Shown piece by piece: positions 44,000 through 53,203 of a stretch of DNA of 64,000 bases. The stretch is from Reichenbachiella ulvae. GTDB taxonomy: Bacteria; Bacteroidota; Bacteroidia; Cytophagales; Cyclobacteriaceae. The position numbers and the translations under genes were made by a program. The number at the start of each line of letters is the position of its first letter. The stretch's first letter is position 1. The notes beneath the pieces were generated by a model. That model saw only the letters and a program-made list of their open reading frames with translations, did not search any database and was not told where the DNA came from. The DNA lies in NCBI RefSeq assembly GCF_025833875.1, contig NZ_JAOYOD010000001.1, positions 2,356,001 to 2,420,000 on the forward strand, read 5' to 3'.

Positions 44000-46777
44000 T
44001 TACTTAACCAACGTTTTTCCAGAAGGCTTGAACTTAGTCAAATCAATTCCTTGAACAGCCGCCTCATATTCATTGAGGTTTGGCGTTCTACCTAATACAG
44101 TTGAAAGCACAACTACTGGAGTAGAAGAAAGCAATGACTCTCCTTTTTTCTCATCAGAATCCTTTACTACTCTTCCCTGGAACAAACGTGTAGATGTTGC
44201 CATCACAGTATCTCCTGGCTCAGCTTTCTCCTGGTTACCCATACAAAGGTTGCAACCTGGGCGCTCTAGATACAGAATGTTCTCATACTTGGTACGAGCC
44301 GCACCCTTAGGCGCATCGTCATCGAACTCGAAACCTGAGTACTTCTGCAGCACTTCCCAATCGCCTTCTGCCTTTAGTTCATCCACGATGTTGTAAGTCG
44401 GAGGAGCAACCACCAATGGAGCATTGAATTCAACCTTTCCATTTTGTGATTCGATATTTTTCAGCATTTGAGCCAAAATCTTCATATCACCTTTGTGAAC
44501 CATGCAAGACCCGATAAATCCAAGGTCTACTTTCTTAGTTCCTCCATAGTAAGAAAGAGGTCTAATCGTATCGTGTGTATAGCGCTTAGAAACATCGTCG
44601 TTGTTAACATCCGGATCGGCAATCATCGGCTCTGCAATCTGATCTAGATCTACTTCAACCTCCGCATAATATTTAGCACTAGCATCTGGAGTCAAAGCTG
44701 GCTTTTCACCAGACCTGATCTCATCGATTCTCTTATTCGCCTTATCAATCAAGCCCTGAAGCACCTTTTGCTCATTGTCCATCCCCTTGTCGATCATGAT
44801 CTGGATTCTGCCTTTGGCAATCTCCAATGATTCGATTAAGGTTTCGTCCTCAGAGATACAAATAGACGCTTTCGCTTTCATCTCGGCAGTCCAATCAGTA
44901 AAGGTAAAAGCCTGGTCAGCAGTCAAAGTACCAATGTGCACCTCGATCACTCTTCCCTGGAATACGTTTTCACCTCCAAACTGCTTCAGCATTTGCTGTT
45001 GCGTAGCATGCACTACATCACGGAAGTCCATGTAGCTCTTCATTTCTCCTTTGAAGGTCACTTTCACAGATTCTGGAATCGGCATAGAAGCCTCACCAGT
45101 AGCCAGTGCCAAAGCAACCGTACCTGAGTCTGCTCCAAAAGCCACCCCTTTCGACATTCTCGTGTGAGAGTCACCACCAATGATGATCGCCCAGTCATCG
45201 ATCGTAATATCATTCAACACTTTGTGAATCACGTCGGTCATCGCATGGTATTCCCCTTTAGGGTCACGTGCAGTAATCAAACCGAAATCATTCATAAACT
45301 TCATCAGCTTAGGAATGTTGGCTTGCGCTTTCTTATCCCAAACTGATGCCGTGTGACAACCTGATTGGTAAGCACCATCCACGATTGGAGAAATCGTAGT
45401 AGCAGCCATGGCTTCCAATTCCTGAGAAGTCATCAAACCCGTCGTATCCTGTGAGCCTACTATATTTACTTCTACACGGACATCAGAGCCGGCGTGCAAA
45501 GTTTTACCAGGAGTAGTTCCAACTGCATTCTTGTTGAAGATTTTCTCTACTGCAGTTAGGCCCTGACCATCAATTGACACTTCTTTAGAAGGAGCAAAAA
45601 CTACCGGAGCTTCAACACCTAAGGTCTGAGCTGCGAATGTTTGCAGTTTCTTACCAAATACTACGGCATAAGAACCGCCAGCTTTGATAAATTCAACTTT
45701 TTGAGGAGTCAATGAAGCGGAGATATCGATCAATTCCTGATCTCCTTTGTATAATTTTTTCTCTTTAGTATTGATCGTCAGAACTGTACCAGTTTCCACA
45801 GAGTAAGCCTGCTCTAATACTGGCTCCCCTTCTTCGTTCACTACCACATTTCCATCTGCATCCTTTTTCTTCACCCAGTTTTTCAGATCAATCCCGATCC
45901 CTCCGGTTACACCTACAGTTGTTAGGAAAATCGGAGATATACCATTAGTACCTGCAATAATTGGCGCGATATTGATAAAAGGAACATATGGACTGGCCTG
46001 AATACCCGTCCACAGCGCTACGTTATTTACACCTGACATCCTAGAAGAACCTACTCCCATAGTACCCTTCTCTGCGATCAGCATCACACGTTTGTCAGGG
46101 TGCTGCTCTTTCAATGCAGCCAAATCTTCCTGCATCTTCTTGTTGTGCTCGAAGATACACTGACCATGTAGCTCGCGATCTGATCTTGAGTGTGCGTCAG
46201 CACCCGGAGAAAGCAAATCTGTAGAAATATCCCCCTCACCCGCGATGAAAGTCACTATCTTAATCTCTTCTTCTACTTCAGGCAACTTCGTGAAGAACTC
46301 AGCTTTCGCATAGCTCTCTAATAGCTCCTTGGCTATTGCATTTCCACCCTCATAAGCTGCTTTCAAACGATCGTAATCCGCATCGTAAAGGAATACCTGA
46401 GTCTTAAGCACCTTAGCTGCTTCTGCAGCAATAGAGGCATCCTCTCCTAATGCCAAATCCAACAGGACTTCAATAGAAGGTCCACCCTTCATATGAGACA
46501 GCAGTTCAAATGCAAAAGCAGGAGTGATTTCTTCTACAACTGATTCTCCAAGGATGATTTCCTTTAAAAATTTGGCTTTTACACCTGCTGCACTGGTTGT
46601 ACCAGGCAAAGTATTGTAAATAAAGAATTTGAGAGAATCCTCTCTGTGAGTATGGCTTGTATCTTTGATTTGCTCAATGATTTCGCTCAATAATTCAGCG
46701 CCATCGATTGGCTTAGGATGCAAACCCTGAGCTTTACGCTCTTCAATCTCCTTGATGTAATCGTTGTAAGTGTTCAT
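44000..46777 (-). CDS. acnB: Bifunctional aconitase B / 2-methylisocitrate dehydratase
   Basis: A 925-residue aconitase of the AcnB class. It begins with a HEAT-like helical domain (about 1-160; YNDYIKEIEERKAQGLHPKP), then the swivel domain placed N-terminally as is special to AcnB (MGVGSSRMSGVNNVALWTG). The catalytic part follows, with GGDSHTRMSKGVAFGADSGT and cluster-ligand cysteines in FIGSCMVHKGDM and RPGCNLCMGNQ. It acts in the TCA cycle and can serve the methylcitrate cycle; no prpB or prpC is nearby. The 512-base region upstream contains a TAnnTTTG box on its strand. Confidence 0.96.
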   Translation of the reverse strand: MNTYNDYIKEIEERKAQGLHPKPIDGAELLSEIIEQIKDTSHTHREDSLKFFIYNTLPGTTSAAGVKAKFLKEIILGESVVEEITPAFAFELLSHMKGGPSIEVLLDLALGEDASIAAEAAKVLKTQVFLYDADYDRLKAAYEGGNAIAKELLESYAKAEFFTKLPEVEEEIKIVTFIAGEGDISTDLLSPGADAHSRSDRELHGQCIFEHNKKMQEDLAALKEQHPDKRVMLIAEKGTMGVGSSRMSGVNNVALWTGIQASPYVPFINIAPIIAGTNGISPIFLTTVGVTGGIGIDLKNWVKKKDADGNVVVNEEGEPVLEQAYSVETGTVLTINTKEKKLYKGDQELIDISASLTPQKVEFIKAGGSYAVVFGKKLQTFAAQTLGVEAPVVFAPSKEVSIDGQGLTAVEKIFNKNAVGTTPGKTLHAGSDVRVEVNIVGSQDTTGLMTSQELEAMAATTISPIVDGAYQSGCHTASVWDKKAQANIPKLMKFMNDFGLITARDPKGEYHAMTDVIHKVLNDITIDDWAIIIGGDSHTRMSKGVAFGADSGTVALALATGEASMPIPESVKVTFKGEMKSYMDFRDVVHATQQQMLKQFGGENVFQGRVIEVHIGTLTADQAFTFTDWTAEMKAKASICISEDETLIESLEIAKGRIQIMIDKGMDNEQKVLQGLIDKANKRIDEIRSGEKPALTPDASAKYYAEVEVDLDQIAEPMIADPDVNNDDVSKRYTHDTIRPLSYYGGTKKVDLGFIGSCMVHKGDMKILAQMLKNIESQNGKVEFNAPLVVAPPTYNIVDELKAEGDWEVLQKYSGFEFDDDAPKGAARTKYENILYLERPGCNLCMGNQEKAEPGDTVMATSTRLFQGRVVKDSDEKKGESLLSSTPVVVLSTVLGRTPNLNEYEAAVQGIDLTKFKPSGKTLVK

Positions 46778-47289
46778 ATACTTGTCTTTCTTCTCTATGT
46801 TAAAGACAGAATTCTGTTTCAGTTACCCAATTCGTAATTCTGACTGTCCAAATAGATTCAATGCCTTCGGCAGTTATCCCGATATGATTCACCAAGCTAT
46901 AATAGCGCTGGTAATACACATCCAGATCAAACACCATAAAGCACTGCTTTACGTTAAATATTAACCTCTAAAATAATTGGGTTATCAATTGCTGATTAAG
47001 GGACGCAAAATTAAAAAAATATCAAAGTTTTTGCTCCCAATTACCTACAAATAACTACGTAGATCAAACGGTCCTTATTAAAATAGAAAGATTCTAAATA
47101 ACCTGCCCGCATAATTACCATTTGGCTTATTAAACTCAGAGTGTTCGTACACGGATTGACTCCACTGATTTCCTGATTTCAGTAAAAAGATCACTTAGAA
47201 TTTCACTTCAAACCCTTAGGGCATCCCGGCACAACTATTGTAACATAATAGATCAAACAAGCAGACGTTGAATACAAAAAACAACAGTT
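46778..47289. other. Intergenic region between acnB and a divergent lipoprotein gene
   Basis: This 512-base AT-rich gap holds promoters for two divergent genes. Besides the acnB-side -7 box at 47006-47013 it contains two perfect short palindromes, GTTAAATATTAAC (46953-46965) and CTACGTAG (47055-47062). Nothing resembles a tRNA, small-RNA terminator or repeat seen elsewhere in the window. A small ORF of 64 codons overlapping the acnB start on the opposite strand is not supported. Confidence 0.5.
47006..47013 (-). promoter_or_regulatory. Possible -7 promoter element of acnB
   Basis: On the minus strand the bases read TAATTTTG, fitting TAnnTTTG, about 230 bases before the acnB start. A TTG lies 24 bases upstream, slightly farther than the usual 19-21. 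The long leader implied makes a second promoter nearer the gene possible. Confidence 0.4.
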
Positions 47290-47829
47290 ATGAGAAAAAC
47301 AATTACGCAATTTGCAATCGGAATTTTAGCCATCTTTACTTTTTCGTGCGATGACATAGACAAGCTGACACAGTTTAGAATGAACTACACTGAGTCGGTA
47401 ACGATTGAGTCCTCTACGGTGATAGGCATCCCTATAGACCTATCGACTCCTAGTATCCCTTCCAATTCAGAATCCACCTTTGCAGGCAACAATACCAGCA
47501 AAGATCTAATAGAGGAAATTAGCTTAGAATCGATGACGCTGACAATTACTTCACCACAAGATGGAGAATTTAGTTTTTTGGAATCAGCATTGCTACTAAT
47601 CTCTGCTGACGGATTGGATGAAGTAGAAATTGCTTACATAGAATCTATCCCTGACGATATTGGCAACTCTATTGACATGGAAGTAACTGGAGTCAATGTG
47701 AAAGACTACCTGCTTAAAGATCAATTCTCTCTAAGAATGAAAAGCAGTACAGACAAAACCATCAGTCAAGACCATACAATTGATATTAAGTCAACATTTT
47801 TTGTAGACGCAAAGATTTTCGGACAATAA
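47290..47829 (+). CDS. Lipoprotein of unknown function
   Basis: A 179-residue protein with a lipoprotein signal ending in Cys20 (FAIGILAIFTFSC), followed by DD, so surface or outer-membrane inner-leaflet placement is not decided. The mature part is Ser/Thr-rich beta structure (YTESVTIESSTVIGIPIDLS, LESMTLTITSPQDGEFSFLE, DHTIDIKSTFFVDAKIFG), resembling a small beta sandwich. I do not recognise a family. It stands alone, divergent from acnB and converging on ychF, and has its own strong terminator. Confidence 0.85.
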   Translation: MRKTITQFAIGILAIFTFSCDDIDKLTQFRMNYTESVTIESSTVIGIPIDLSTPSIPSNSESTFAGNNTSKDLIEEISLESMTLTITSPQDGEFSFLESALLLISADGLDEVEIAYIESIPDDIGNSIDMEVTGVNVKDYLLKDQFSLRMKSSTDKTISQDHTIDIKSTFFVDAKIFGQ

Positions 47830-47853
47830 AAAAAGGGGCGAGTGCCCCTTTTT
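47830..47853. terminator. Terminator between lipoprotein gene and ychF
   Basis: AAAAAGGGGC pairs perfectly with GCCCCTTTTT over the loop GAGT; T-runs flank it on both strands. It starts directly at the lipoprotein gene's stop and lies 25 bases past the ychF stop, so it serves both. Confidence 0.93.
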
Positions 47854-47878
47854 CTTTATTTCTTCAATTCAAAATCGA

Positions 47879-48976
47879 TTAGACATTGAATCTAAAGTGC
47901 ATAACATCTCCATCCTGCACTACATACTCTTTTCCTTCAATTGATAACTTACCTGCTTCTTTACAGCCGTTTTCGGTCTTGTATTTTTGGTAGTCAGGTA
48001 TTTTGATCACCTCCGCTTTGATGAAGCCCTTTTCAAAATCTGTATGAATCACACCTGCAGCCTGAGGAGCTTTCCATCCCTTTTTGATCGTCCATGCCCT
48101 CACCTCTGTGACACCAGCGGTGAAATAAGTAATGAGGTCTAAAAGTTCATAAGCAGAACGAATCAACTTGTCCAAGCCCGATTCTTTCAACCCGTACTCA
48201 TCGAGAAACATTTCTTTTTCTTCTGGCTCTTCGAATTCTGCAATCTGAGACTCAATAGCCGCACTCACCATCACTACCATAGCTCCTTCATTGGCTACAG
48301 CAGCTTTCAATTTCTCTACATGCTCATTTCCAGTCAGGATAGCTGATTCTTCCACATTAGCCACGTAGATTACTGGCTTGATTGTGAGAAGCTGTAGTGG
48401 CCCTACTGCTTCTTTTCTTTCTTCGGTCAGTTCCAGCTCACGAGCATTCTTACCTGACTCCAGCAACTCCTTATACTCTGTCAGAATGGCCACCAAAGTT
48501 TTCAACTTGGCATCACCAGACTTTGCAGCTCTTTCGTTTTTCTGAATCTGCTTCTCAATTGATTCCAAATCCTTCAATTGAAGCTCTGTGTCGATTACTT
48601 CCTTGTCAGAAACAGGGTCTACCTTACCATCCACATGCACGATATTATCGTCATTGAAGCAACGGGTCACGTGAACGATCGCGTCAACTTCTCTAATGTT
48701 TGCGAGAAATTTATTCCCCAAACCCTCGCCTTTGCTGGCACCTTTTACCAATCCGGCTATGTCAACGAACTCGATCACAGTAGGCAATACCTTCTGTGGA
48801 TTAACTAATTCCTGTAATATTTTTAAGCGCTCGTCAGGAACTGTAATAACTCCGACATTGGGCTCTATCGTACAAAATGGAAAATTGGCTGCTTCAGCCT
48901 TGGCATTGGATAGCGCATTGAAGAGTGTAGATTTACCTACGTTTGGCAAGCCTACGATCCCACATTTCAACCCCAT
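47879..48976 (-). CDS. ychF: Redox-regulated ATPase/GTPase YchF
   Basis: A 365-residue Obg-family P-loop NTPase that associates with ribosomes and prefers ATP. The P-loop is GLPNVGKSTLFNALSNA; DIAGLVKGASKGEGLGNKFL covers G3; the usual NKxD is replaced by the family's NVEE variant (VIYVANVEES), which explains ATP preference. The C-terminal TGS domain ends with GKLSIEGKEYVVQDGDVMHF. It starts five bases after the AI-2E-family gene, so both are probably on one transcript. Confidence 0.96.
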   Translation of the reverse strand: MGLKCGIVGLPNVGKSTLFNALSNAKAEAANFPFCTIEPNVGVITVPDERLKILQELVNPQKVLPTVIEFVDIAGLVKGASKGEGLGNKFLANIREVDAIVHVTRCFNDDNIVHVDGKVDPVSDKEVIDTELQLKDLESIEKQIQKNERAAKSGDAKLKTLVAILTEYKELLESGKNARELELTEERKEAVGPLQLLTIKPVIYVANVEESAILTGNEHVEKLKAAVANEGAMVVMVSAAIESQIAEFEEPEEKEMFLDEYGLKESGLDKLIRSAYELLDLITYFTAGVTEVRAWTIKKGWKAPQAAGVIHTDFEKGFIKAEVIKIPDYQKYKTENGCKEAGKLSIEGKEYVVQDGDVMHFRFNV

Positions 48977-48981
48977 TTACT

Positions 48982-50079
48982 TTAATTTTTTGATGCTTGA
49001 AAAACTTGATAACTGTTGAATCCATTTCTGATCTCCATGACCGAAACACGAATAATCGTATAAACAGGAATGGCTGCAATCATACCAGGAATCCCCGCTA
49101 ATGTAGCGGCCGCAAAGATAACAACAAATATCTCTAATGGATGGGCTTTCACACTTTTAGAAAAAATCATAGGCTGCAAAACCACATTGTCAGTCACCTG
49201 AACCGCGGCAAAAACCGAAACGATCTTTACGATCAGAATCAACGTCACATCATCAATAGCAAAATGCCCGCTGGTCGAGATCCCTACCAAAATCCCAAAT
49301 ACTGACCCCAATAAAGGCCCAAGATAGGGAATCAAATTGGCCAAAGCAGCAAACACTGCGATGGTAAGCGCATAATTGACGCCAAAAATGGACAACCCTA
49401 TACCGGCAATGGAAAATATGGCCAACATCTGCAACAATAAGCCGATGAGGTAATTAGAAAGCAAATGTTCTATTTTGTGAATAGCAGTGATAAAAAGTTC
49501 AAAATACTGGTTAGGTACTACCGAAATCAACAGTCGACTGATGATACCATTCTCTAACAAGAGGAAAAACGTAATGAATCCTAAAGCCATTAAAGTAACA
49601 AAAACACCTCCCGTTAAAGAAACCACATTGTTCAGGATTTTCTGAAAATTGATATCTCGAACCAGCTCAATAGTTGAGGTCCTTATCGTTTTAGTCAAGC
49701 TATGATCTTCTTCATTGACCAATCCATATTCTATCAAAAAATCTTCTGCTTTGACAACTGGCTGGGACAGGTGTTTGTAAACCTCATCAAAACTAATGGT
49801 AGATATTACATTGACCTGCTCTACAATCAGCGGAATAAAAAGCAACATGAACAAACTAAGCACGCCCAGTACAGTACCAAATGAGAACAGAATGGCCAGA
49901 ATTCTGGGGACTTTAACTTGAAACACATAGGTACGACTGATAAAATTGGTAAGAGGACGGAGGATTGTAGCCAATACAATAGAAATACAGACATACATAA
50001 AGATGTCCATGAATAGCCAGGCTCCAAAAATAAAAAGTCCCAGTATGACCACCAGGGTCAAAAGTGTGCGATTGATCAT
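48982..50079 (-). CDS. AI-2E transporter family (PerM-like) membrane protein
   Basis: A 365-residue polytopic protein of the AI-2E exporter/PerM family. Pairs of N-terminal helices (LLTLVVILGLFIFGAWLF, ILAILFSFGTVLGVLSLF) are followed by an extracytoplasmic-like helical part (FDEVYKHLSQPVVKAEDFLI) and the conserved C-terminal block NYALTIAVFAALANLIPYLG with QVTDNVVLQPMIF. Known members export signalling compounds or act as Na+/H+ antiporters, so the substrate is unassigned. It is directly upstream of ychF. A paralogue lies at 51657-52736. Confidence 0.9.
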   Translation of the reverse strand: MINRTLLTLVVILGLFIFGAWLFMDIFMYVCISIVLATILRPLTNFISRTYVFQVKVPRILAILFSFGTVLGVLSLFMLLFIPLIVEQVNVISTISFDEVYKHLSQPVVKAEDFLIEYGLVNEEDHSLTKTIRTSTIELVRDINFQKILNNVVSLTGGVFVTLMALGFITFFLLLENGIISRLLISVVPNQYFELFITAIHKIEHLLSNYLIGLLLQMLAIFSIAGIGLSIFGVNYALTIAVFAALANLIPYLGPLLGSVFGILVGISTSGHFAIDDVTLILIVKIVSVFAAVQVTDNVVLQPMIFSKSVKAHPLEIFVVIFAAATLAGIPGMIAAIPVYTIIRVSVMEIRNGFNSYQVFQASKN

Positions 50080-50090
50080 AAGTTAAAATA

Positions 50091-50122
50091 AAAAAAGCCC
50101 TCGGTGGTATCCAAGAGCTTTT
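50091..50122 (-). terminator. Terminator of the DUF3276 gene
   Basis: AAAAGCTCTTGG and CCGAGGGCTTTT (minus strand) pair with two wobble positions over a six-base loop and run into seven T. It lies 23 bases past the DUF3276 stop and separates it from the AI-2E gene. Confidence 0.8.
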
Positions 50123-50144
50123 CAGTTTCTTTCAAAAGATTAAA

Positions 50145-50504
50145 TTAATCCCAGTTGAGCTCGCTATTAGCGCTGGCGGCTACCCCATGTGAAGCATTGT
50201 CTCTGGCATCTTCATCTTCATTGTCAAATGCCTCAAAATCCACATCTGGCATTAATTCGTCTTTCACATAACCGATGGACTCATTCAGTGCTTTTACGAA
50301 TTTGTTAAAATCTTCTTTGTAAAGGAATATCTTATGTTTTTCGTAGAAAAAACCGTCATCCTTGTAGCGTCTTTTGCTTTCCGTAATGGTTAAATAATAG
50401 TCATTTGACCTGGTCGCCTTTACATCAAAAAAGTAGGTTCGTTTCCCTGCCCTTACTCTCTCTGAGAAAATCTCAGTTCTTTCATTGTCTTTATTATCTT
50501 CCAC
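50145..50504 (-). CDS. PUR-alpha-like DUF3276 nucleic-acid-binding protein
   Basis: A 119-residue protein with one PUR repeat in about residues 10-85: IFSERVRAGKRTYFFDVKAT, RSNDYYLTITESKRRYKDDG, then the helix LYKEDFNKFVKALNESIGYV. Such proteins bind single-stranded DNA or RNA; the Borrelia member BpuR is an RNA-binding regulator. The C-terminal tail is acidic and disordered (DNEDEDARDNASHG). It is monocistronic, with its own terminator. Targets are not evident; a global RNA chaperone role is inference. Confidence 0.9.
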   Translation of the reverse strand: MEDNKDNERTEIFSERVRAGKRTYFFDVKATRSNDYYLTITESKRRYKDDGFFYEKHKIFLYKEDFNKFVKALNESIGYVKDELMPDVDFEAFDNEDEDARDNASHGVAASANSELNWD

Positions 50505-50738
50505 TTTTCAGTTCGTTTTGGTTGCCGACAAGTCGGATTGATAGTTGAGTTAGTTTCACTAAAACACCCAATATACGAGAATTTTTCCAACAAATCCAAT
50601 ATGTAAGACAGAATATAAAATCATTGGAATAACCTTTGGTTGCGACATTAAAACCTATCCTATTTTATCAAATTCGAAATTTTTAAATCAAATTACTAAT
50701 TAGTTTTTAATTTGCTAATACATTAACATTTCTCTGCT

Positions 50739-51650
50739 TTGAAACTCAAACTAGATATCAACACGATAAAGGAGTCTGCCAACATTGAGCTTTTGGCTAA
50801 ACAAATGGTGGAAGGATTCGTGACTGGACTGCACAAATCTCCATACCATGGGTTTTCTGTTGAGTTTGCTGAGCACAGTCTTTACAACTACGGAGAAAGT
50901 ACCAGAAACATTGACTGGAAAGTCTACGCCAAAACTGATAGGCTTTACACTAAAAAATTCGAAGAAGAAACCAACCTAAGATGTCACCTGGTTTTGGACA
51001 CTTCTTCTTCCATGTACTACCCCGCAGATTCTTTTGGCAAAATAAGATTTGCAGTAATGGCTGCTGCAGCTTTGGCCTATCTCCTTCACAAACAACGTGA
51101 TGCAGTAGGCGTTTTTACTTTTGACGAGCAAATTACGCACCAGTCAGAAGTAAGGTCCACCTCCTCTCATTTACACCATTTGTTTGGGTTGTTTCAAAAT
51201 CTATTTGATCAAAAACCGGAACACCAGGCAACAGCCGTTCCAGAGGTACTGCATGAAATCGCAGACAAAATTGCGAGACGTTCCCTGGTGATTCTCTTCT
51301 CAGACATGCTTCACAGTTCGGACAATTCTGACGAAGTGTTTGCCGCACTTCAGCACTTGAAGCACAACAAACATGAAGTTTTGGTCTTTCACATCAATGA
51401 CAGTGAAACCGAGCGAGAATTCAACTTTGAGGACCGTCCTTACAAATTTCAGGATCTAGAATCAGGAACCATCGTGAAACTAAGTCCATCGGAAGTAAAG
51501 GATCAATACCAAAAGCAAATGCAAAGTTTCGTTCAGGAATTGAAACTGAAATGCTCACAATTAAAAATCGATTTTGTTGATTGCGATATTAAAAATGGTT
51601 TTGATGATGTATTATCGGCCTATCTGGTCAAAAGAAGTAAAATGCGTTAG
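50739..51650 (+). CDS. DUF58 domain protein
   Basis: A 303-residue protein of the DUF58 family, which has a von Willebrand A-like fold. Seen: LLAKQMVEGFVTGLHKSPYH, GESTRNIDWKVYAKTDRLYT, the degenerate MIDAS DTSSSM, and LVILFSDMLH. The start is TTG at 50739; an in-frame TAA lies 15 bases upstream and no ATG fits the conserved N-terminus. DUF58 genes normally sit with MoxR ATPases and membrane vWA proteins; none is here, so this copy is separated from its usual partners. An AI-2E-family gene follows after six bases. Confidence 0.9.
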   Translation: MKLKLDINTIKESANIELLAKQMVEGFVTGLHKSPYHGFSVEFAEHSLYNYGESTRNIDWKVYAKTDRLYTKKFEEETNLRCHLVLDTSSSMYYPADSFGKIRFAVMAAAALAYLLHKQRDAVGVFTFDEQITHQSEVRSTSSHLHHLFGLFQNLFDQKPEHQATAVPEVLHEIADKIARRSLVILFSDMLHSSDNSDEVFAALQHLKHNKHEVLVFHINDSETEREFNFEDRPYKFQDLESGTIVKLSPSEVKDQYQKQMQSFVQELKLKCSQLKIDFVDCDIKNGFDDVLSAYLVKRSKMR

Positions 51651-51656
51651 ATCACT

Positions 51657-52736
51657 ATGAATTCTACCAACAACCACCTGAGCAGCATTAGCAACTGGAT
51701 ACTAATTACCATTGCGGTTCTTGCCTCACTTTTGTACTTTGAAAACTTTCTTAAATCTCTGGTTATTGCCATTCTGATCTGGTATCTAATCAAGAAGTTA
51801 AGAGATTCGATTGCCAAATTAAAATGGGGAAAAGTGGCCCCACCCAAATGGCTGATTACAATATCCAGCACCGTGGTGATCTTTCTCATCATCTACCTGA
51901 TTACTCAAATCATTTCTTCTAACATTCAAAAACTTGCGATAGAACTACCCAGGCATAGTGATAACATCAAGGCGCTGCTGAGACAGATAGAATCGGCTTT
52001 AGGAATTGACGATCTGGAGAAAAGCTTTTCCATTCTATTTGATCAATACAAAAATGAAATCATCTCCTATGCAGGATCTTTCGCTGGGGCCATAGGAAAG
52101 TCTATCATGGTCTTGGTATATGTGGTCTTTATTTTGATGGAAGAAAGCCTATTTGGAAAGAAAATTAAAAAGGTGTTGGAAACCACTCCTCAAGGAAGCA
52201 ACATCCATAAAGTAGGTGCAGCCATCACTTTGCTTTTCGACAAATATCTATCCGTCAAAATATTCACAAGTTTCATCACGGGTGTATTAAGCTATTTTGT
52301 CTTGCTCATAATCGGAGTAGAATTGGCTGGGTTGTGGGCTTTTCTTATTTTCCTCTTCAATTTCATTCCTACAGTGGGGTCAATTATAGCTACAGCCTTT
52401 CCTTCACTATTTGCCATTGTACAATTTGGAGGTTTTCATGAATTTGCGTGGGTACTAACTAGTGTGGGAGCCATTCAACTTCTAGTGGGTAACCTTATCG
52501 AGCCCCGAATCATGGGGAACCGCCTCAACATCAGTCCGATGGTTGTTTTGATTGGATTAACACTATGGGGATTCATATGGGGTGTCACCGGCATGCTCCT
52601 GTCAGTCCCTATTACGGCTACTTTCATTATTATTTTCAGTCAATTTAATGAAACTAAAGCCCTGGCAATATTACTTTCTAAAAATGGGGAGATAGGACTG
52701 GTCGATCAATCAGAACCACAAGCAGAGGTGAACTAA
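51657..52736 (+). CDS. AI-2E transporter family membrane protein, second copy
   Basis: A 359-residue polytopic protein of the same family as 48982-50079. Marks are WILITIAVLASLLYFENFLK, the loop with LPRHSDNIKALLRQIESALG, and LIFLFNFIPTVGSIIATAFP followed by LVGNLIEPRIMGNRLNISPM, the signature block. The hydrophilic tail (DQSEPQAEVN) is short. The sequence differs widely from the first copy, so they are old paralogues. It follows the DUF58 gene by six bases and its stop overlaps the convergent NTF2-like gene by four bases, leaving no room for a terminator. Confidence 0.9.
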   Translation: MNSTNNHLSSISNWILITIAVLASLLYFENFLKSLVIAILIWYLIKKLRDSIAKLKWGKVAPPKWLITISSTVVIFLIIYLITQIISSNIQKLAIELPRHSDNIKALLRQIESALGIDDLEKSFSILFDQYKNEIISYAGSFAGAIGKSIMVLVYVVFILMEESLFGKKIKKVLETTPQGSNIHKVGAAITLLFDKYLSVKIFTSFITGVLSYFVLLIIGVELAGLWAFLIFLFNFIPTVGSIIATAFPSLFAIVQFGGFHEFAWVLTSVGAIQLLVGNLIEPRIMGNRLNISPMVVLIGLTLWGFIWGVTGMLLSVPITATFIIIFSQFNETKALAILLSKNGEIGLVDQSEPQAEVN

Positions 52737-53203
52737 GCTTGGTTTTTCTTCATAAAGGAAAGCAAGGATCTTCGAACCTGTGCACGCAGTTTACTCTTAA
52801 AAAAAGGCGTCCATCCCATCACGAATCCTATGGGACCAAAAGCCATTTGAGTCCACCTCCATAAGTCGAATTGGTCAGTGTGCTTTATGATTTTACCATC
52901 TGCGAATTGCAGGTTGGCTTTTATGCGATTATGGACTTTTCGGCCGGTTTTAGAGAAGGTATAGATGGCTCCCCACTCTACGGATCCTTTATCCCCCTCT
53001 GACTGTACATTGTCAAAGTATATTTCCAAATCGGCACCTGCTTTGATCAACATATCCCACATCGCACATGTGTGCTCGTAATCGAGAAGACCAAAAACAG
53101 GATCTTGAAATTCTACATCAGGGTGATAGCAATCTATCATCTTTGGCAAATCCTTATTGGCAAAAGCGCCATAAAACTGTTCTATTATTGCAATGTGACT
53201 CAT
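52733..53203 (-). CDS. NTF2-like (SnoaL) domain protein
   Basis: A 156-residue protein of the NTF2-like fold: the N-terminal helix and strand IEQFYGAFANKDLPKMIDCY HPD-type, VEFQDPVFGL, then the sheet (SVEWGAIYTFSKTGRKVHNR, DGKIIKHTDQFDLWRW). This fold is used by ketosteroid isomerases, polyketide cyclases and many binding proteins; no catalytic set can be fixed. The C-terminus is basic and hydrophobic (SKLRAQVRRSLLSFMKKN). It overlaps the upstream SDR gene by four bases, so the two probably work on one substrate. Confidence 0.88.
   Translation of the reverse strand: MSHIAIIEQFYGAFANKDLPKMIDCYHPDVEFQDPVFGLLDYEHTCAMWDMLIKAGADLEIYFDNVQSEGDKGSVEWGAIYTFSKTGRKVHNRIKANLQFADGKIIKHTDQFDLWRWTQMAFGPIGFVMGWTPFFKSKLRAQVRRSLLSFMKKNQA

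Noticed and set aside
46770..46964. 64-codon frame overlapping the acnB start on the other strand
   Set aside because: No signal, domain or ribosome-binding context; overlaps the acnB leader.
46778..47289. A tRNA or small RNA gene in the long acnB upstream gap
   Set aside because: No cloverleaf, T-loop motif or terminator-like hairpin could be found by eye.
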